DNA of 64,000 nucleotides, taken from positions 1 through 64,000 of the forward strand of contig CAYTWB010000012.1 in NCBI GenBank assembly GCA_964441945.1, written 5' to 3'. The notes under the pieces were generated by a model, which worked only from the letters and a program-made list of their open reading frames with translations, did no database searches and was not told the origin of the DNA. This DNA comes from JADGQM01 sp964441945 (GTDB lineage: Bacteria > Desulfobacterota > Syntrophobacteria > Syntrophobacterales > Syntrophobacteraceae). Shown here piece after piece: positions 1 to 8,144 of this stretch (positions are counted from its first letter, which is position 1; every line of letters starts with the position of its first letter). Position numbers and translations under genes: made by a program.

Positions 1-62
1 CGATACTGCACTTTCACGCCGCCCCTTTTGGTGCAGTTCACGGTCGCCGGTGAGAGAAACTC

Positions 63-302
63 TCACTGCCGACTGAACCACATGACGATGACGGTGGCAA
101 GGACCCCAAATAGGAGCTGAGCGACCAGGGTCGTCAGAATGAAGGCCGGTCCGTGGCCTCGCTCGCTTTTGAAAACCACCCGGTCGACAACATGCCCCAC
201 GACCCGGGACAGGAAGATAACGAAGGTATTGACAACCCCCTGAATCAGGGCCAGAGTCACCATATCGCCGTTGGCAATATGGCTGATCTCATGTCCCAAT
301 AC
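63..302 (-). pseudogene. htpX: htpX fragment (M48 zinc metalloprotease, decayed)
   Basis: The translated fragment matches the middle of HtpX, an inner-membrane zinc protease for misfolded membrane proteins. It has the HEISH zinc motif followed by the typical NGDMVTL and GVVNTFVIFLSR segments and a second hydrophobic helix ending in MWFSR. Intact HtpX is about 290 residues. Here homology begins abruptly just before the zinc motif, with an in-frame TGA a few codons upstream, and it ends at a stop where the family continues with REF and the third zinc ligand. The N-terminal helices and the catalytic C-terminal part are therefore absent. I read it as a pseudogene; remnants may continue beyond the left edge. 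Confidence 0.75.
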
Positions 303-587
303 CCAGATGTAGAATCAAGCCAAGACTCGGCGGCATGTGCTGGAATGCCTCCTTCCCGAAGAGTGCTATTTCGAGCCGATGGCAGGCAGGCAACCTGTTG
401 TGCACAGCGTGTTGATTCTTTGCCTTTCTAACCCGACTTTTTTCGAGATGACAAGAAGAAGCCCTCAGAGAAGCTGCGGGTGGAACCGAAAGAGGAGCGG
501 GACTGCCCGCATGGGCAGCCCCCAAAAGATATGAGGTTTCATTTTCCTTGCGATATCGGTGCGTTTTCCAGTGGATTCAGACCAGGG

Positions 588-1040
588 TCACCACACTTCA
601 ATAAAGGCTATGCTGGTGTACATGTTCTCAAGCTTGGCTTTGTGGCCTTTTTCCATCCGGGCGAGTGCCCCGAACATCTCCTTCTGTTCCTTGTCAAGGC
701 TGCGCTCGGCCAGTTCTGCATACATATTCATGGCTTCTTCTTCGTTCTTCATTGCCAGGGCCAAGGCATCAGCAGGCTTCATGCTCATACTGAGCTTCGG
801 CTTGTCAACCGTTTCAGAAACCTTGTAGTCCTCAACCTCATCAAAACGCATTGGCTTTGCCTCTGAGAGCAACCCCTGCAGTAGCTGCCTGTGGTTCTTT
901 TCTTCAGCAGCCAGGTCACTGAAAACAGCCTTCAAACTGGCATCCTTAACCTTTTCGCCAACAGCTGTGTAGAAATCGTATGCCTCAATCTCATTGTCTA
1001 CGGCCATGGAAATTATTTTCTTATACTCGTCCATTTTCAT
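588..1040 (-). CDS. Ferritin-like diiron protein (rubrerythrin family, no rubredoxin domain)
   Basis: A 150-residue all-helical protein with two half-repeats, each carrying carboxylate ligands and an ExxH: EIEAYDFY with EEKNH in the first half, EEEAMNMY with MEKGH in the second. This is the four-helix diiron pattern of rubrerythrins and related peroxide-handling or iron-binding proteins of anaerobes. There is no C-terminal CxxC rubredoxin domain, so it would need an external electron donor or may act in iron storage. I chose the ATG at 1040, seven bases after GGAGG; a GTG one codon upstream is also in frame. It stands alone on the minus strand next to the htpX remnant. Exact activity is not determinable. 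Confidence 0.85.
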   Translation of the reverse strand: MKMDEYKKIISMAVDNEIEAYDFYTAVGEKVKDASLKAVFSDLAAEEKNHRQLLQGLLSEAKPMRFDEVEDYKVSETVDKPKLSMSMKPADALALAMKNEEEAMNMYAELAERSLDKEQKEMFGALARMEKGHKAKLENMYTSIAFIEVW

Positions 1041-1089
1041 CACGCTTCCTCCCCTATGGTTCGCTGCAAATCTTCACGGCAATGTGTTA

Positions 1090-1118
1090 TCTTTAGCACA
1101 TTCCTCCCGCTTTGTCAC
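1090..1118 (-). promoter_or_regulatory. Candidate sigma-70 promoter for the ferritin-like gene
   Basis: On the minus strand GTGACA is followed after 17 bases by TAAAGA, with TGC directly before the -10 (extended -10). It lies about 50 bases upstream of the start codon. The -10 match is weak, so this is tentative. Confidence 0.35.
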
Positions 1119-1413
1119 TTTCCAACTTCACCCAGAACATATTGCCACTTGATCCGAAATTGATTATAAAATTCCACTCAGGACGAGGGTGGCTCGTGGC
1201 AGCTTTCATCAAGAATTAGTCAACGGCTTGTCATGGCCTTCTGGTCATCAGATATCGAAAGAGCGGACATCCGTTAAGGGCGGGACACGGAATTCCAAGA
1301 TGTTTTGCCTGCTGTGAATCAGCAATCGCTTTTTCTGGTCGTGACGGAGCAGTTTGGCAATGAGAGCCGACGTATCCTTTGAGATTTGTGGCTTTGATGA
1401 GGAGACAGTCAAG
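1119..1413. other. Intergenic region without a supported gene
   Basis: Divergent intergenic space between the ferritin-like gene and the small Cys-rich gene. I see only the upstream part of the ferritin-like promoter region and no convincing promoter for the plus-strand gene. A minus-strand open frame overlapping 1231-1605 has no ribosome binding site and a non-protein-like composition. Confidence 0.5.
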
Positions 1414-1635
1414 ATGCCAAAAGATAAGGCCTACCGGGGGCAGATGATTCAGTCTGAGAGAGATGGGAGGAATCTCGCAAACCCTATCATGTGTAAAGAA
1501 GGTAGAGGGGTCAGGAATTTTGCCTGCCAGTTCTACGACTCTTGTCTCGATAAGGCGGCAAAAGGCATGTGGAGCGGCTTCACTTGCAAGGAATGTGCAT
1601 GGCACTTCCAGAGAGAGGAAGAGAAGCTGACGTAG
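1414..1635 (+). CDS. Small Cys-rich protein, possible metal-binding
   Basis: A 73-residue soluble protein with five cysteines (C27, C38, C44, C58, C61). The C-terminal half has the spacing CQFYDSCLDKAAKGMW then GFTCKEC, which looks like a zinc or Fe-S binding knuckle. I chose ATG 1414 because GAGGAG lies eight bases upstream; the frame is open further up, to an ATG at 1354. A perfect terminator follows 40 bases after the stop, which supports it being a real transcription unit. I do not recognise a named family. The motif C-x5-C-x13-C-x2-C with aromatic residues suggests a small zinc-binding accessory protein; this is inference. Confidence 0.6.
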   Translation: MPKDKAYRGQMIQSERDGRNLANPIMCKEGRGVRNFACQFYDSCLDKAAKGMWSGFTCKECAWHFQREEEKLT

Positions 1636-1675
1636 TGCTGGTTCGCCCTCTATGCAAGAGACAAATCTTCAGGTA

Positions 1676-1707
1676 AAAAAACAACCCGCAGACGCGGGTT
1701 GTTTTTT
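1676..1707. terminator. Bidirectional intrinsic terminator
   Basis: A perfect 14-bp stem with a four-base loop (1690-1693). The GC core CAACCCGC/GCGGGTTG is flanked by six A on one side and six T on the other, so it can terminate both the plus-strand small gene and the minus-strand ribosomal operon downstream of rplQ. Confidence 0.93.
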
Positions 1708-1775
1708 GTTCTGACAATTGAGGTGCCTGAAAACCGAAAGCCCGATGATTCGTGGACTGAATCCCTGCTCCGGTC

Positions 1776-2237
1776 TTACTCTTCACCTTCCCGGGTGGGG
1801 GACTGCTGGACGGCATCCGCCTCACGTCTTTGCTCGACCTGAGCAGTGTCCTTCTGACGCCCCTTTTTACTTGGAGTCTTCGTATCTGTCACCAGCTCAA
1901 TCAGGCACATAGGGGATGCGTCCCCTCGCCGATAGCCGGCTTTGACAATACGCGTATACCCCCCCTGACGATTCTGATAGCGTGGGCCCAACTCTGCGAA
2001 AAGCTTATGAACGGTGCTCTTGTCACGAATCGTTGCAAGCGCCTGGCGCCTTCCGTGAAGGTCTCCCCGTTTCCCGAGTGTAATCATCCAATCTGCCCAG
2101 CGACGCAACTCTTTTGCTTTCGGAAGAGTCGTGAAAATCCGCTCATGCTCCAGCAGCGAAGTCACCATGTTTCGAAACATGGCTGACCGGTGACTTGTTG
2201 TCCGATTCAATTTCCTGCCGATAACTCCATGACGCAC
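1776..2237 (-). CDS. rplQ: 50S ribosomal protein L17
   Basis: L17 of the large subunit, near the peptide exit tunnel. The N-terminus MRHGVIGRKLNRTTSHR is the family signature. At 153 residues it is longer than the roughly 120-residue core because of a charged, low-complexity C-terminal tail rich in Lys, Gln and Glu. The start is GTG at 2237, five bases after AGGAG; no nearby ATG fits the alignment. It is the last gene of the alpha operon, two bases after rpoA, and a strong terminator lies just beyond it. Confidence 0.97.
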   Translation of the reverse strand: MRHGVIGRKLNRTTSHRSAMFRNMVTSLLEHERIFTTLPKAKELRRWADWMITLGKRGDLHGRRQALATIRDKSTVHKLFAELGPRYQNRQGGYTRIVKAGYRRGDASPMCLIELVTDTKTPSKKGRQKDTAQVEQRREADAVQQSPTREGEE

Positions 2238-2239
2238 GG

Positions 2240-3247
2240 CTACTCCTGCTCCTTTCTTCGCTGCTCAATATCCGGACGGCTTGGGAAATTATCGAGCTTC
2301 AATCCCAGCGACAGTCCCATTTCTGCGAGAATTTCCTTGATTTCATTAAGAGATTTTCGGCCGAAATTCTTCGTTTTCAGCATTTCAGCCTCGCTCTTCT
2401 GAACCAATTCACCAATATAGCGAATATCTGCATTCTTCAGACAGTTTGCCGAACGAACCGACAACTCCAGCTCATCAACACTGCGAAAAAGGTTTTCGTT
2501 AAATGCTGCTTCCATCTTTATTTCTTCTTCGGGCGCCTCAGCCTCCTCTTCAAAATTGATAAAGATGCTTAGCTGATCCTTGAGGATTTTGGCAGCATAA
2601 GCGAGTGCATCGTCAGGCTTGACACTGCCGTCTGTCCAGATTTCCATGGTCAGCTTGTCGAAATCGGTAATCTGACCGACCCGGGCCTGCGTCACACTGT
2701 AGCTGACCTTCCGAACAGGAGTGAAAATGGCATCGATCGGTATGGTCCCAATAACCAGGTCCTCGTCGGCACTCCGTTCTGCGGGCTGGTAGCCTTTGCC
2801 TTGCTTCACGACCAGCTCCATGCGCAGCTTAGCATCTTTGGCGAGCGTGCAGATGTGTTGTTGCGGATTCAATACTTCAACCATCTCACTCGTCTGAATG
2901 GCTTTGGCGGTAACTTCCCCTTCGCCTTCCTTCTCAATAACCAGCAATCGCGAGCCCTCTCCGTGCATCTTCAACCGGATCTCTTTCAGGTTCAAGATGA
3001 CATCGGTTACATCTTCAAGAACCCCGGGGATGGTCGAAAACTCATGAAGCACACCATCGATTTTGACGCTGGTGATGGCTGTACCCTGAAGTGAAGAGAG
3101 AAGAATGCGTCGAAGAGCGTTCCCCAAGGTAATGCCAAACCCTCTTTCCAGCGGTTCACACTTGAATTCGGCATAAGTGTTTGCGCTGCCCTTGTAATCC
3201 ACTTCCAAGCGCTTGGGTTTGATTAGCTCGCGCCAGTTTTTTTGCAT
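2240..3247 (-). CDS. rpoA: RNA polymerase alpha subunit
   Basis: The 335-residue alpha subunit assembles RNA polymerase and contacts promoter UP elements and activators. The N-terminal dimerisation domain carries LERGFGITLGNALRRILLSS. After an acidic Glu-rich linker around residue 230 comes the C-terminal domain with the helix-hairpin-helix segment TKNFGRKSLNEIKEIL. Length is normal. The ATG at 3247 has only a weak ribosome binding site. It sits between rpsD and rplQ, the standard alpha operon order, and expression is presumably tied to S4 feedback. Confidence 0.98.
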   Translation of the reverse strand: MQKNWRELIKPKRLEVDYKGSANTYAEFKCEPLERGFGITLGNALRRILLSSLQGTAITSVKIDGVLHEFSTIPGVLEDVTDVILNLKEIRLKMHGEGSRLLVIEKEGEGEVTAKAIQTSEMVEVLNPQQHICTLAKDAKLRMELVVKQGKGYQPAERSADEDLVIGTIPIDAIFTPVRKVSYSVTQARVGQITDFDKLTMEIWTDGSVKPDDALAYAAKILKDQLSIFINFEEEAEAPEEEIKMEAAFNENLFRSVDELELSVRSANCLKNADIRYIGELVQKSEAEMLKTKNFGRKSLNEIKEILAEMGLSLGLKLDNFPSRPDIEQRRKEQE

Positions 3248-3379
3248 CTCATTTCCCCATTAGAAAAGAGGCTCAGACTAGGCCTTGATCAACATTGGAA
3301 AGGCAGTCCTGTCATGGCTCAGAGATCCCCCGAAACCCCTCAAGCCAGGCGAGAGGCTGTAAAGAAAGAATACGGCCAT

Positions 3380-4006
3380 TTACTTGGAATAGAACTCTAC
3401 GACGAGCTGTTCCTGTACCGGCAGATTCATTTCTTCCCGAGTTGGAAGAGCTCTAACGATGCCTTCGTATTTACCCTTGTCCACTTCCAGCCAGGGCCCG
3501 AGCCCCCTGCGCGCAAGGGCCTCAAGGGCGTCGTTGATGCACACCAGGCTCCTGCTGCTTTCTACGACGCTAACGGTATCTCCCGGACGCAGCAAGTACG
3601 ATGGGATGTCCACTTTCTTGCCGTTAACCAGTATGTGCTTGTGCCGGACCAGCTGCCTGGCTTGATCGCGAGAATTAGCGAAACCCATCCGGTAAACAGT
3701 ATTGTCTAAACGGCGTTCGAGCAGGATCAGGAAGTTCGTACCGGTGATACCCTTCTGGCGATCAGCCTCTTTGAAATACGTCTTGAACTGCTTTTCAAGC
3801 AGGCCATACATCCGCTTAATCCGCTGTTTTTCGCGGAGTTGGAGCCCATAGTCAGAGAATTTTCCACGCCCCTGGCCATGTTGCCCAGGTGGAAAGTTAC
3901 GTCGTTCAACAGCGCACTTGTCGGAATAGCAGCGATCACCCTTCAAATAGAGCTTCATCGTCTCTCTTCGGCAAATCCTGCAATTCATACCGGTGTAGCG
4001 AGCCAA
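3380..4006 (-). CDS. rpsD: 30S ribosomal protein S4, zinc-binding form
   Basis: S4 nucleates assembly of the 16S rRNA 5' domain and in many bacteria represses the alpha operon. The 208-residue protein starts MARYTG and keeps four cysteines at 9, 12, 26 and 31, the zinc-containing variant. The S4 RNA-binding domain (LERRLDNTVYRMGFA and VNGKKVDIPSYLLRPGD) follows. The start is TTG at 4006, preceded by AGGAG six bases away; the family alignment excludes an internal ATG. The 132-base gap to rpoA is larger than most spacings in the cluster. Confidence 0.97.
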   Translation of the reverse strand: MARYTGMNCRICRRETMKLYLKGDRCYSDKCAVERRNFPPGQHGQGRGKFSDYGLQLREKQRIKRMYGLLEKQFKTYFKEADRQKGITGTNFLILLERRLDNTVYRMGFANSRDQARQLVRHKHILVNGKKVDIPSYLLRPGDTVSVVESSRSLVCINDALEALARRGLGPWLEVDKGKYEGIVRALPTREEMNLPVQEQLVVEFYSK

Positions 4007-4069
4007 AGTTATCTCCTCATTTCAATGGTCTAGTCATAAAATCCTGATGCATGGGTTCAAGTGCTTTGA

Positions 4070-4462
4070 TTAAACCCGCCTGCGCTTGGGAGGCCGGCAT
4101 CCGTTGTGAGGAATCGGTGTGACATCCTTGATAACGGTGATATTGAAGCCGGCAGCCTGCAAAGCACGCAACGCCGCTTCACGACCTGATCCCGGTCCCT
4201 TCACGTACACTTCTATGTTCTGAACCCCATGCTCCATCGCCTTCTTGGATGCAACCTCAGCCGCCACCTGAGCAGCAAACGGAGTGCTTTTTCGAGACCC
4301 CTTAAAGCCCTGACTCCCGGAACTGGCCCACGCAAGGGCATTGCCGCTTGCGTCGGTAATGGTGACAATGGTGTTATTGAACGTTGAACGGATGTGGGCC
4401 ACACCATTCAAAATATTCTTGCGCTCTTTCTTCTTGCGCGAGGTGACTCTCTCTCTTGCCAT
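4070..4462 (-). CDS. rpsK: 30S ribosomal protein S11
   Basis: S11 lies on the small-subunit platform and contacts the region that holds mRNA in the E site. The 130-residue sequence has AHIRSTFNNTIVTITD near the N-terminus, GPGSGREAALRAL in the middle and the basic C-terminal PPKRRRV. Start and length are normal. It follows rpsM by 12 bases and precedes rpsD, as in nearly all bacteria. Confidence 0.98.
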   Translation of the reverse strand: MARERVTSRKKKERKNILNGVAHIRSTFNNTIVTITDASGNALAWASSGSQGFKGSRKSTPFAAQVAAEVASKKAMEHGVQNIEVYVKGPGSGREAALRALQAAGFNITVIKDVTPIPHNGCRPPKRRRV

Positions 4463-4474
4463 GATTCCTCCGTG

Positions 4475-4849
4475 TTATGCCTTCTTGCGCTTGCCCATAA
4501 CCGACCGACGCGGTCCTTTCCGGGTACGGGCATTCGTGTGGGTCCGCTGTCCACGGACCGGTAATCCTCGCCTGTGCCTCAGGCCACGGTAACAGCCCAA
4601 GTCCATCAGACGCTTGATATTCATGGATATTTCAGTGCGCAGGTCGCCTTCCACCTTGAAATGGGAATCTATGATCTGCCTGATCGTGTTGACCTGAGAC
4701 TCCGTAAGATCGTCACTCTTCGTGTCCCAGTTGATGCTGGCCTCATTGAGTATCTTCTGGGAAGTCGGGCGCCCTATACCATAGATGTAGGTCAAAGCGA
4801 TCTCTATGCGTTTATTCTTTGGCAAGTCAATACCGGCAATACGTGCCAA
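4475..4849 (-). CDS. rpsM: 30S ribosomal protein S13
   Basis: S13 sits in the head of the small subunit and forms intersubunit bridges with L5. The 124-residue protein begins MARIAGIDLPKNKR and contains the helix-hairpin-helix region YIYGIGRPTS and the basic tail RGQRTHTNARTRKGPRR. The initiation codon is TTG at 4849 with GGAGG about ten bases upstream. It follows rpmJ by 15 bases. Confidence 0.97.
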   Translation of the reverse strand: MARIAGIDLPKNKRIEIALTYIYGIGRPTSQKILNEASINWDTKSDDLTESQVNTIRQIIDSHFKVEGDLRTEISMNIKRLMDLGCYRGLRHRRGLPVRGQRTHTNARTRKGPRRSVMGKRKKA

Positions 4850-4864
4850 TGTGAGCTCCTCCTC

Positions 4865-4978
4865 TTAGCCTTGTCTCTGCTTGTGTCGTGGATTTTCGCA
4901 GATAACCCGCACTGTGCCATGACGGCGAATGATCCGACACTTCCGACATACTCTCTTAACCGATGCTCGCACCTTCAT
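4865..4978 (-). CDS. rpmJ: 50S ribosomal protein L36, zinc-binding form
   Basis: A 37-residue protein in the 168-base gap between infA and rpsM. It begins MKVRASVKRVCRKC and carries the zinc ligands C11, C14, C27 and H32, so it is the zinc-binding type rather than the Cys-free paralogue used under zinc starvation. L36 stabilises the 23S rRNA core. Its position directly after infA and before rpsM is the usual one. Confidence 0.97.
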   Translation of the reverse strand: MKVRASVKRVCRKCRIIRRHGTVRVICENPRHKQRQG

Positions 4979-5016
4979 GCCACCATCTCCTTCTTCCTTC
5001 AAGCCACAAAAATCTG

Positions 5017-5238
5017 CTAGGATTTCGATCTGTAGGTGATACGGCCTCGGCTCAAATCATAGGGCGATAGCTCGACCGTCACCTTATCTCCGGGAAGAAT
5101 TCGAATGAAGTGCATCCTCATTTTACCCGAAATGTGAGCCAGTATCCGATGACCATTGGGCAACTCGACACGAAACATGGCATTGGGAAGAGTCTCAACC
5201 ACCGTGCCCTCTACTTCGATGACATCTTCTTTTGCCAT
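5017..5238 (-). CDS. infA: Translation initiation factor IF-1
   Basis: IF-1 blocks the ribosomal A site during initiation and stimulates IF-2 and IF-3. The 73-residue single OB-fold protein starts MAKEDVIEVEGTVVE and contains LPNGHRILAHISGKMR and the C-terminal SPYDLSRGRITYR. Length is exactly typical. It lies between map and rpmJ, with an 80-base gap to map. Confidence 0.98.
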   Translation of the reverse strand: MAKEDVIEVEGTVVETLPNAMFRVELPNGHRILAHISGKMRMHFIRILPGDKVTVELSPYDLSRGRITYRSKS

Positions 5239-5318
5239 GCGTTTGACTTTCTCCTTGAGTCCGATTGACCTCTAAAACCGTAATAATACTCCAGGAAACG
5301 CTCCTTGTAAATAGCCGC

Positions 5319-6068
5319 TTATCTTTTCGTCAAAATATCTGGTTCGTTTTCCGTCACCACAATCGTGTGCTCAAAATGGGCTGAAAGCTTTCTGTCAACC
5401 GTAACAGCGGTCCATTGATCCTCAAGGATGTCCACTTCAGCGCAACCCTGGTTGATCATCGGTTCGATCGCAAAAACCATCCCCGGCTTCAACATGACCC
5501 CTTTTCCAGCCGGACCGTAATTCGGAATCTGCGGGCTTTCGTGCAGCTGAGTTCCGATCCCATGTCCAACAAATTCCCTGACGACTGAAAACCCATGCGC
5601 CTCGACATACTCCTGAATGGCGTGTGAGATGTCTGAGAGCCTGTTTCGCACGAGCGCCTGTCGGATCCCCAGGTACAACGCCTCTTCGGTTACCCTGCAA
5701 AGCTCTCTGGCTTCCTTGCCGATCATCCCCACCGGAACGGTGATGGCTGCGTCACCGTAATACCCATCGACCATCACACCGAAGTCAAGACTGATAATGT
5801 CGCCTTCCCTCAGTTGGCGATGCTTGGACGGCATTCCGTGGACAACCTGTTCATTGATCGAAGTGCATAAGGCGAAGGGATATCCATGGTATCCCTTGAA
5901 GGCAGGCGAAGCGCCTCGCTTTGCTGCCAGCTCCTCGCTCAGGCAATTCAGGTCCCAGGTGGTGACACCGGGCTGAATATGTTCTTTCAGAGACTCCAAA
6001 ATCTCAGCGACTATAAGACCCGCTTTCCGGATCTTCTCGATTTCACGCTGAGATCTCAATACAATCAA
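5319..6068 (-). CDS. map: Methionine aminopeptidase, type I
   Basis: Removes the N-terminal methionine from nascent proteins at the ribosome. The 249-residue enzyme has all dinuclear metal ligands of the family: D95 (LDFG), D106 (GDAA), H169 (VGHGIG), E202 (IEPM) and E233, plus the substrate-binding H77 (VVHGMPS). There is no N-terminal zinc finger, so it is the short bacterial subtype. It starts with TTG at 6068, with GAGGAT seven to eight bases before it. It follows adk by 12 bases in the usual secY-adk-map-infA order. Confidence 0.96.
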   Translation of the reverse strand: MIVLRSQREIEKIRKAGLIVAEILESLKEHIQPGVTTWDLNCLSEELAAKRGASPAFKGYHGYPFALCTSINEQVVHGMPSKHRQLREGDIISLDFGVMVDGYYGDAAITVPVGMIGKEARELCRVTEEALYLGIRQALVRNRLSDISHAIQEYVEAHGFSVVREFVGHGIGTQLHESPQIPNYGPAGKGVMLKPGMVFAIEPMINQGCAEVDILEDQWTAVTVDRKLSAHFEHTIVVTENEPDILTKR

Positions 6069-6080
6069 CTATCACATCCT

Positions 6081-6722
6081 CTATCCGAGCAGCGCCGTGA
6101 TGCGAGCAAGAATACTGTCCATCGTGCCCGTTCCGTCGATACAACGGAGCTTCCCTTGCCTCTCATAAAAGTCGATCAAGGGCTTCGTAGCAGCTTCATA
6201 AACCCTGAGGCGGGATGAGACCGTCACTTCATTGTCATCATCTCGCTGGTAGAGACATCCACCACACTTGTCACAGGCCCCCTCAGTTTTCGGGGGATCA
6301 AATAGAACGTGGAAGCCTGCCCCACAGTCCCGGCACGTCCGTCGGCCGGTCAAACGCTGAACCAGCTCGTCGCCAGGCACATCAACACTGATAACGCAGT
6401 CGATCCTCCGGCCGATCCGGTCAAGCACCTTGTCGAGGGCCTCTGCCTGGCTCACGTTACGAGGAAAACCATCCAGCATAAATCCTTTTACACAGTCTTC
6501 CTGCTGAATCCGCTCCTCGACCAACCCTATGACAACGCTATCCGGGACGAGCTCCCCCTGATCCATGTATCTTCTGGCTTCAAGCCCCAACGCCGTACCC
6601 TTCTTGAGGGCTGCCCGAAGCATGTCACCCGTTGATATCTGCGGGATACCATATCTGCCTGTCAGACGCTTTGCCTGTGTTCCTTTGCCTGCACCGGGCG
6701 GCCCCAACAGGATGATGTTCAT
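6081..6722 (-). CDS. adk: Adenylate kinase, zinc-type LID
   Basis: Interconverts ATP plus AMP and two ADP. The 213-residue protein has the P-loop GPPGAGKGT at residues 8-16, the AMP-binding region DGFPRN and the long LID domain. The LID carries four cysteines (130, 133, 150, 153) in CxxC-x16-CxxC spacing, which binds a structural zinc as in Gram-positive and many anaerobe enzymes, unlike the zinc-free enterobacterial form. The ATG at 6722 is well placed. It follows secY after 111 bases. Confidence 0.97.
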   Translation of the reverse strand: MNIILLGPPGAGKGTQAKRLTGRYGIPQISTGDMLRAALKKGTALGLEARRYMDQGELVPDSVVIGLVEERIQQEDCVKGFMLDGFPRNVSQAEALDKVLDRIGRRIDCVISVDVPGDELVQRLTGRRTCRDCGAGFHVLFDPPKTEGACDKCGGCLYQRDDDNEVTVSSRLRVYEAATKPLIDFYERQGKLRCIDGTGTMDSILARITALLG

Positions 6723-6833
6723 CTAACCCTCATGGCTTTCTCTGCGCTGCAACCGGGTCTTTCTAAAACTTTAACCCGAAGGCGGTCCAAAACCGGTTGC
6801 TCTCGCTCATACCATACCGCTATCGGCAGTCTA

Positions 6834-8141
6834 CTACCTGCGTCCACGAATACGCCCTTTTTTGAGAAATCCTTCGTAATGCCGAGAAAGCATGTGCGCC
6901 TCAATCTGGCCCAGTGTATCCATCGCCACACCGATAACGATCAACAGGGCTGTTCCGCCAAAATAAAACGGCACCCTGAACTTCTGAATCAGAATAGTGG
7001 GCAAAACACAGACTGCCGAAACGTAAATGGCCCCTCCCAGCGTGATACGGCTCAACACCTTGTCAACGTATTCAGCCGTTGGGCGACCGGGCCGGATACC
7101 CGGAATAAAGCCTCCGTACTTTTTCATATTGTCGGCAACATCCACCGGATTGAAAACGATCGCGGTGTAGAAGAAGCAGAAGAAGATGATGAAACCGACA
7201 TATAGAGCAGAATACAACCAATGCCCGGGGGTCAGGTAGTTGGCAAACGATTGGACCCATGGGACGGTTATGAAGTTTGCCACTGTGGCGGGGAACATGA
7301 TAATCGATGAAGCGAAGATCGGCGGAATAACGCCGGATGTGTTGATCTTTAGAGGAATGTGCGTATTCTGCCCCCCATAGACCCGCCTACCGACCACCCT
7401 TTTGGCGTACTGCACCGGAATGCGCCTTTGGCCCCGTTCCATATAAATGATAAAGGCCACCACCACCACCATCATGACGAGGAGGAACAGGACGATGAAA
7501 ATGCTCATCTCGCCAGTATCGAGCAGGCGCATGGTATTGACAAGCGCATTTGGAATCCCAGCAACAATGCCGGCAAAGATGATCAGCGAGATGCCGTTCC
7601 CAATCCCATGTTCGGTAATCTGCTCACCGAGCCACATGATGAACGCCGTCCCGGCGGTGAGGGTAATAACCGTAATCAGCCGAAAACCCCAACCGGCATT
7701 GATAACGACCATTTCACCGCCTGGGGCTGTCATCCCCTCGACTCCGACGGCAATGCCGAATCCCTGGATGATACTGAGCCCAACCGTGGCATAACGAGTG
7801 TACTGGGTGATCTTCTTACGTCCGGCGTCTCCCTCTTTGCTGAGGCGCTCCAGGTGGGGAATGACCACGGTGAGGAGCTGGAGGATGATGGACGCACTGA
7901 TATAGGGCATAATGCCCAGTGCGAAAACAGACAGTTGACTCAAAGCACCGCCGGAGAACATGTCAAAGAGCCCAAGAAGTGTTCCCTGGACTGCTTTGAA
8001 GAAGGCGGCCAGAGCATCAGCGTTGATACCGGGGGTTGGGATATGGGCCCCGACACGATAAACCGCCAACAAGGCCAAAGTCATAAGAATCCGGCGCTTG
8101 AGCTCCGGAATCCTGGAAATGTTTTGAAAGGCTGCAAGCAC
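6834..8141 (-). CDS. secY: Preprotein translocase subunit SecY
   Basis: The 435-residue channel subunit of the Sec translocon in the inner membrane, with ten predicted membrane segments. Recognisable parts are the N-terminal IPELKRRILMTLALLAVYRVGAHIP, cut here by conserved charged residues, the plug region after the first helix, and the cytosolic loop GQRRIPVQYAKRV that contacts SecA and the ribosome. Start is GTG at 8141, with GAGG from the end of rplO serving as ribosome binding site; the two genes are three bases apart, which implies translational coupling. SecE is encoded in the same block (31541-31894). Confidence 0.97.
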   Translation of the reverse strand: MLAAFQNISRIPELKRRILMTLALLAVYRVGAHIPTPGINADALAAFFKAVQGTLLGLFDMFSGGALSQLSVFALGIMPYISASIILQLLTVVIPHLERLSKEGDAGRKKITQYTRYATVGLSIIQGFGIAVGVEGMTAPGGEMVVINAGWGFRLITVITLTAGTAFIMWLGEQITEHGIGNGISLIIFAGIVAGIPNALVNTMRLLDTGEMSIFIVLFLLVMMVVVVAFIIYMERGQRRIPVQYAKRVVGRRVYGGQNTHIPLKINTSGVIPPIFASSIIMFPATVANFITVPWVQSFANYLTPGHWLYSALYVGFIIFFCFFYTAIVFNPVDVADNMKKYGGFIPGIRPGRPTAEYVDKVLSRITLGGAIYVSAVCVLPTILIQKFRVPFYFGGTALLIVIGVAMDTLGQIEAHMLSRHYEGFLKKGRIRGRR

Positions 8142-8144
8142 CCC

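Noticed and set aside
1231..1605. Minus-strand frame between the ferritin-like and Cys-rich genes
   Set aside because: Overlaps the better-supported plus-strand gene and lacks a binding site and recognisable protein features.
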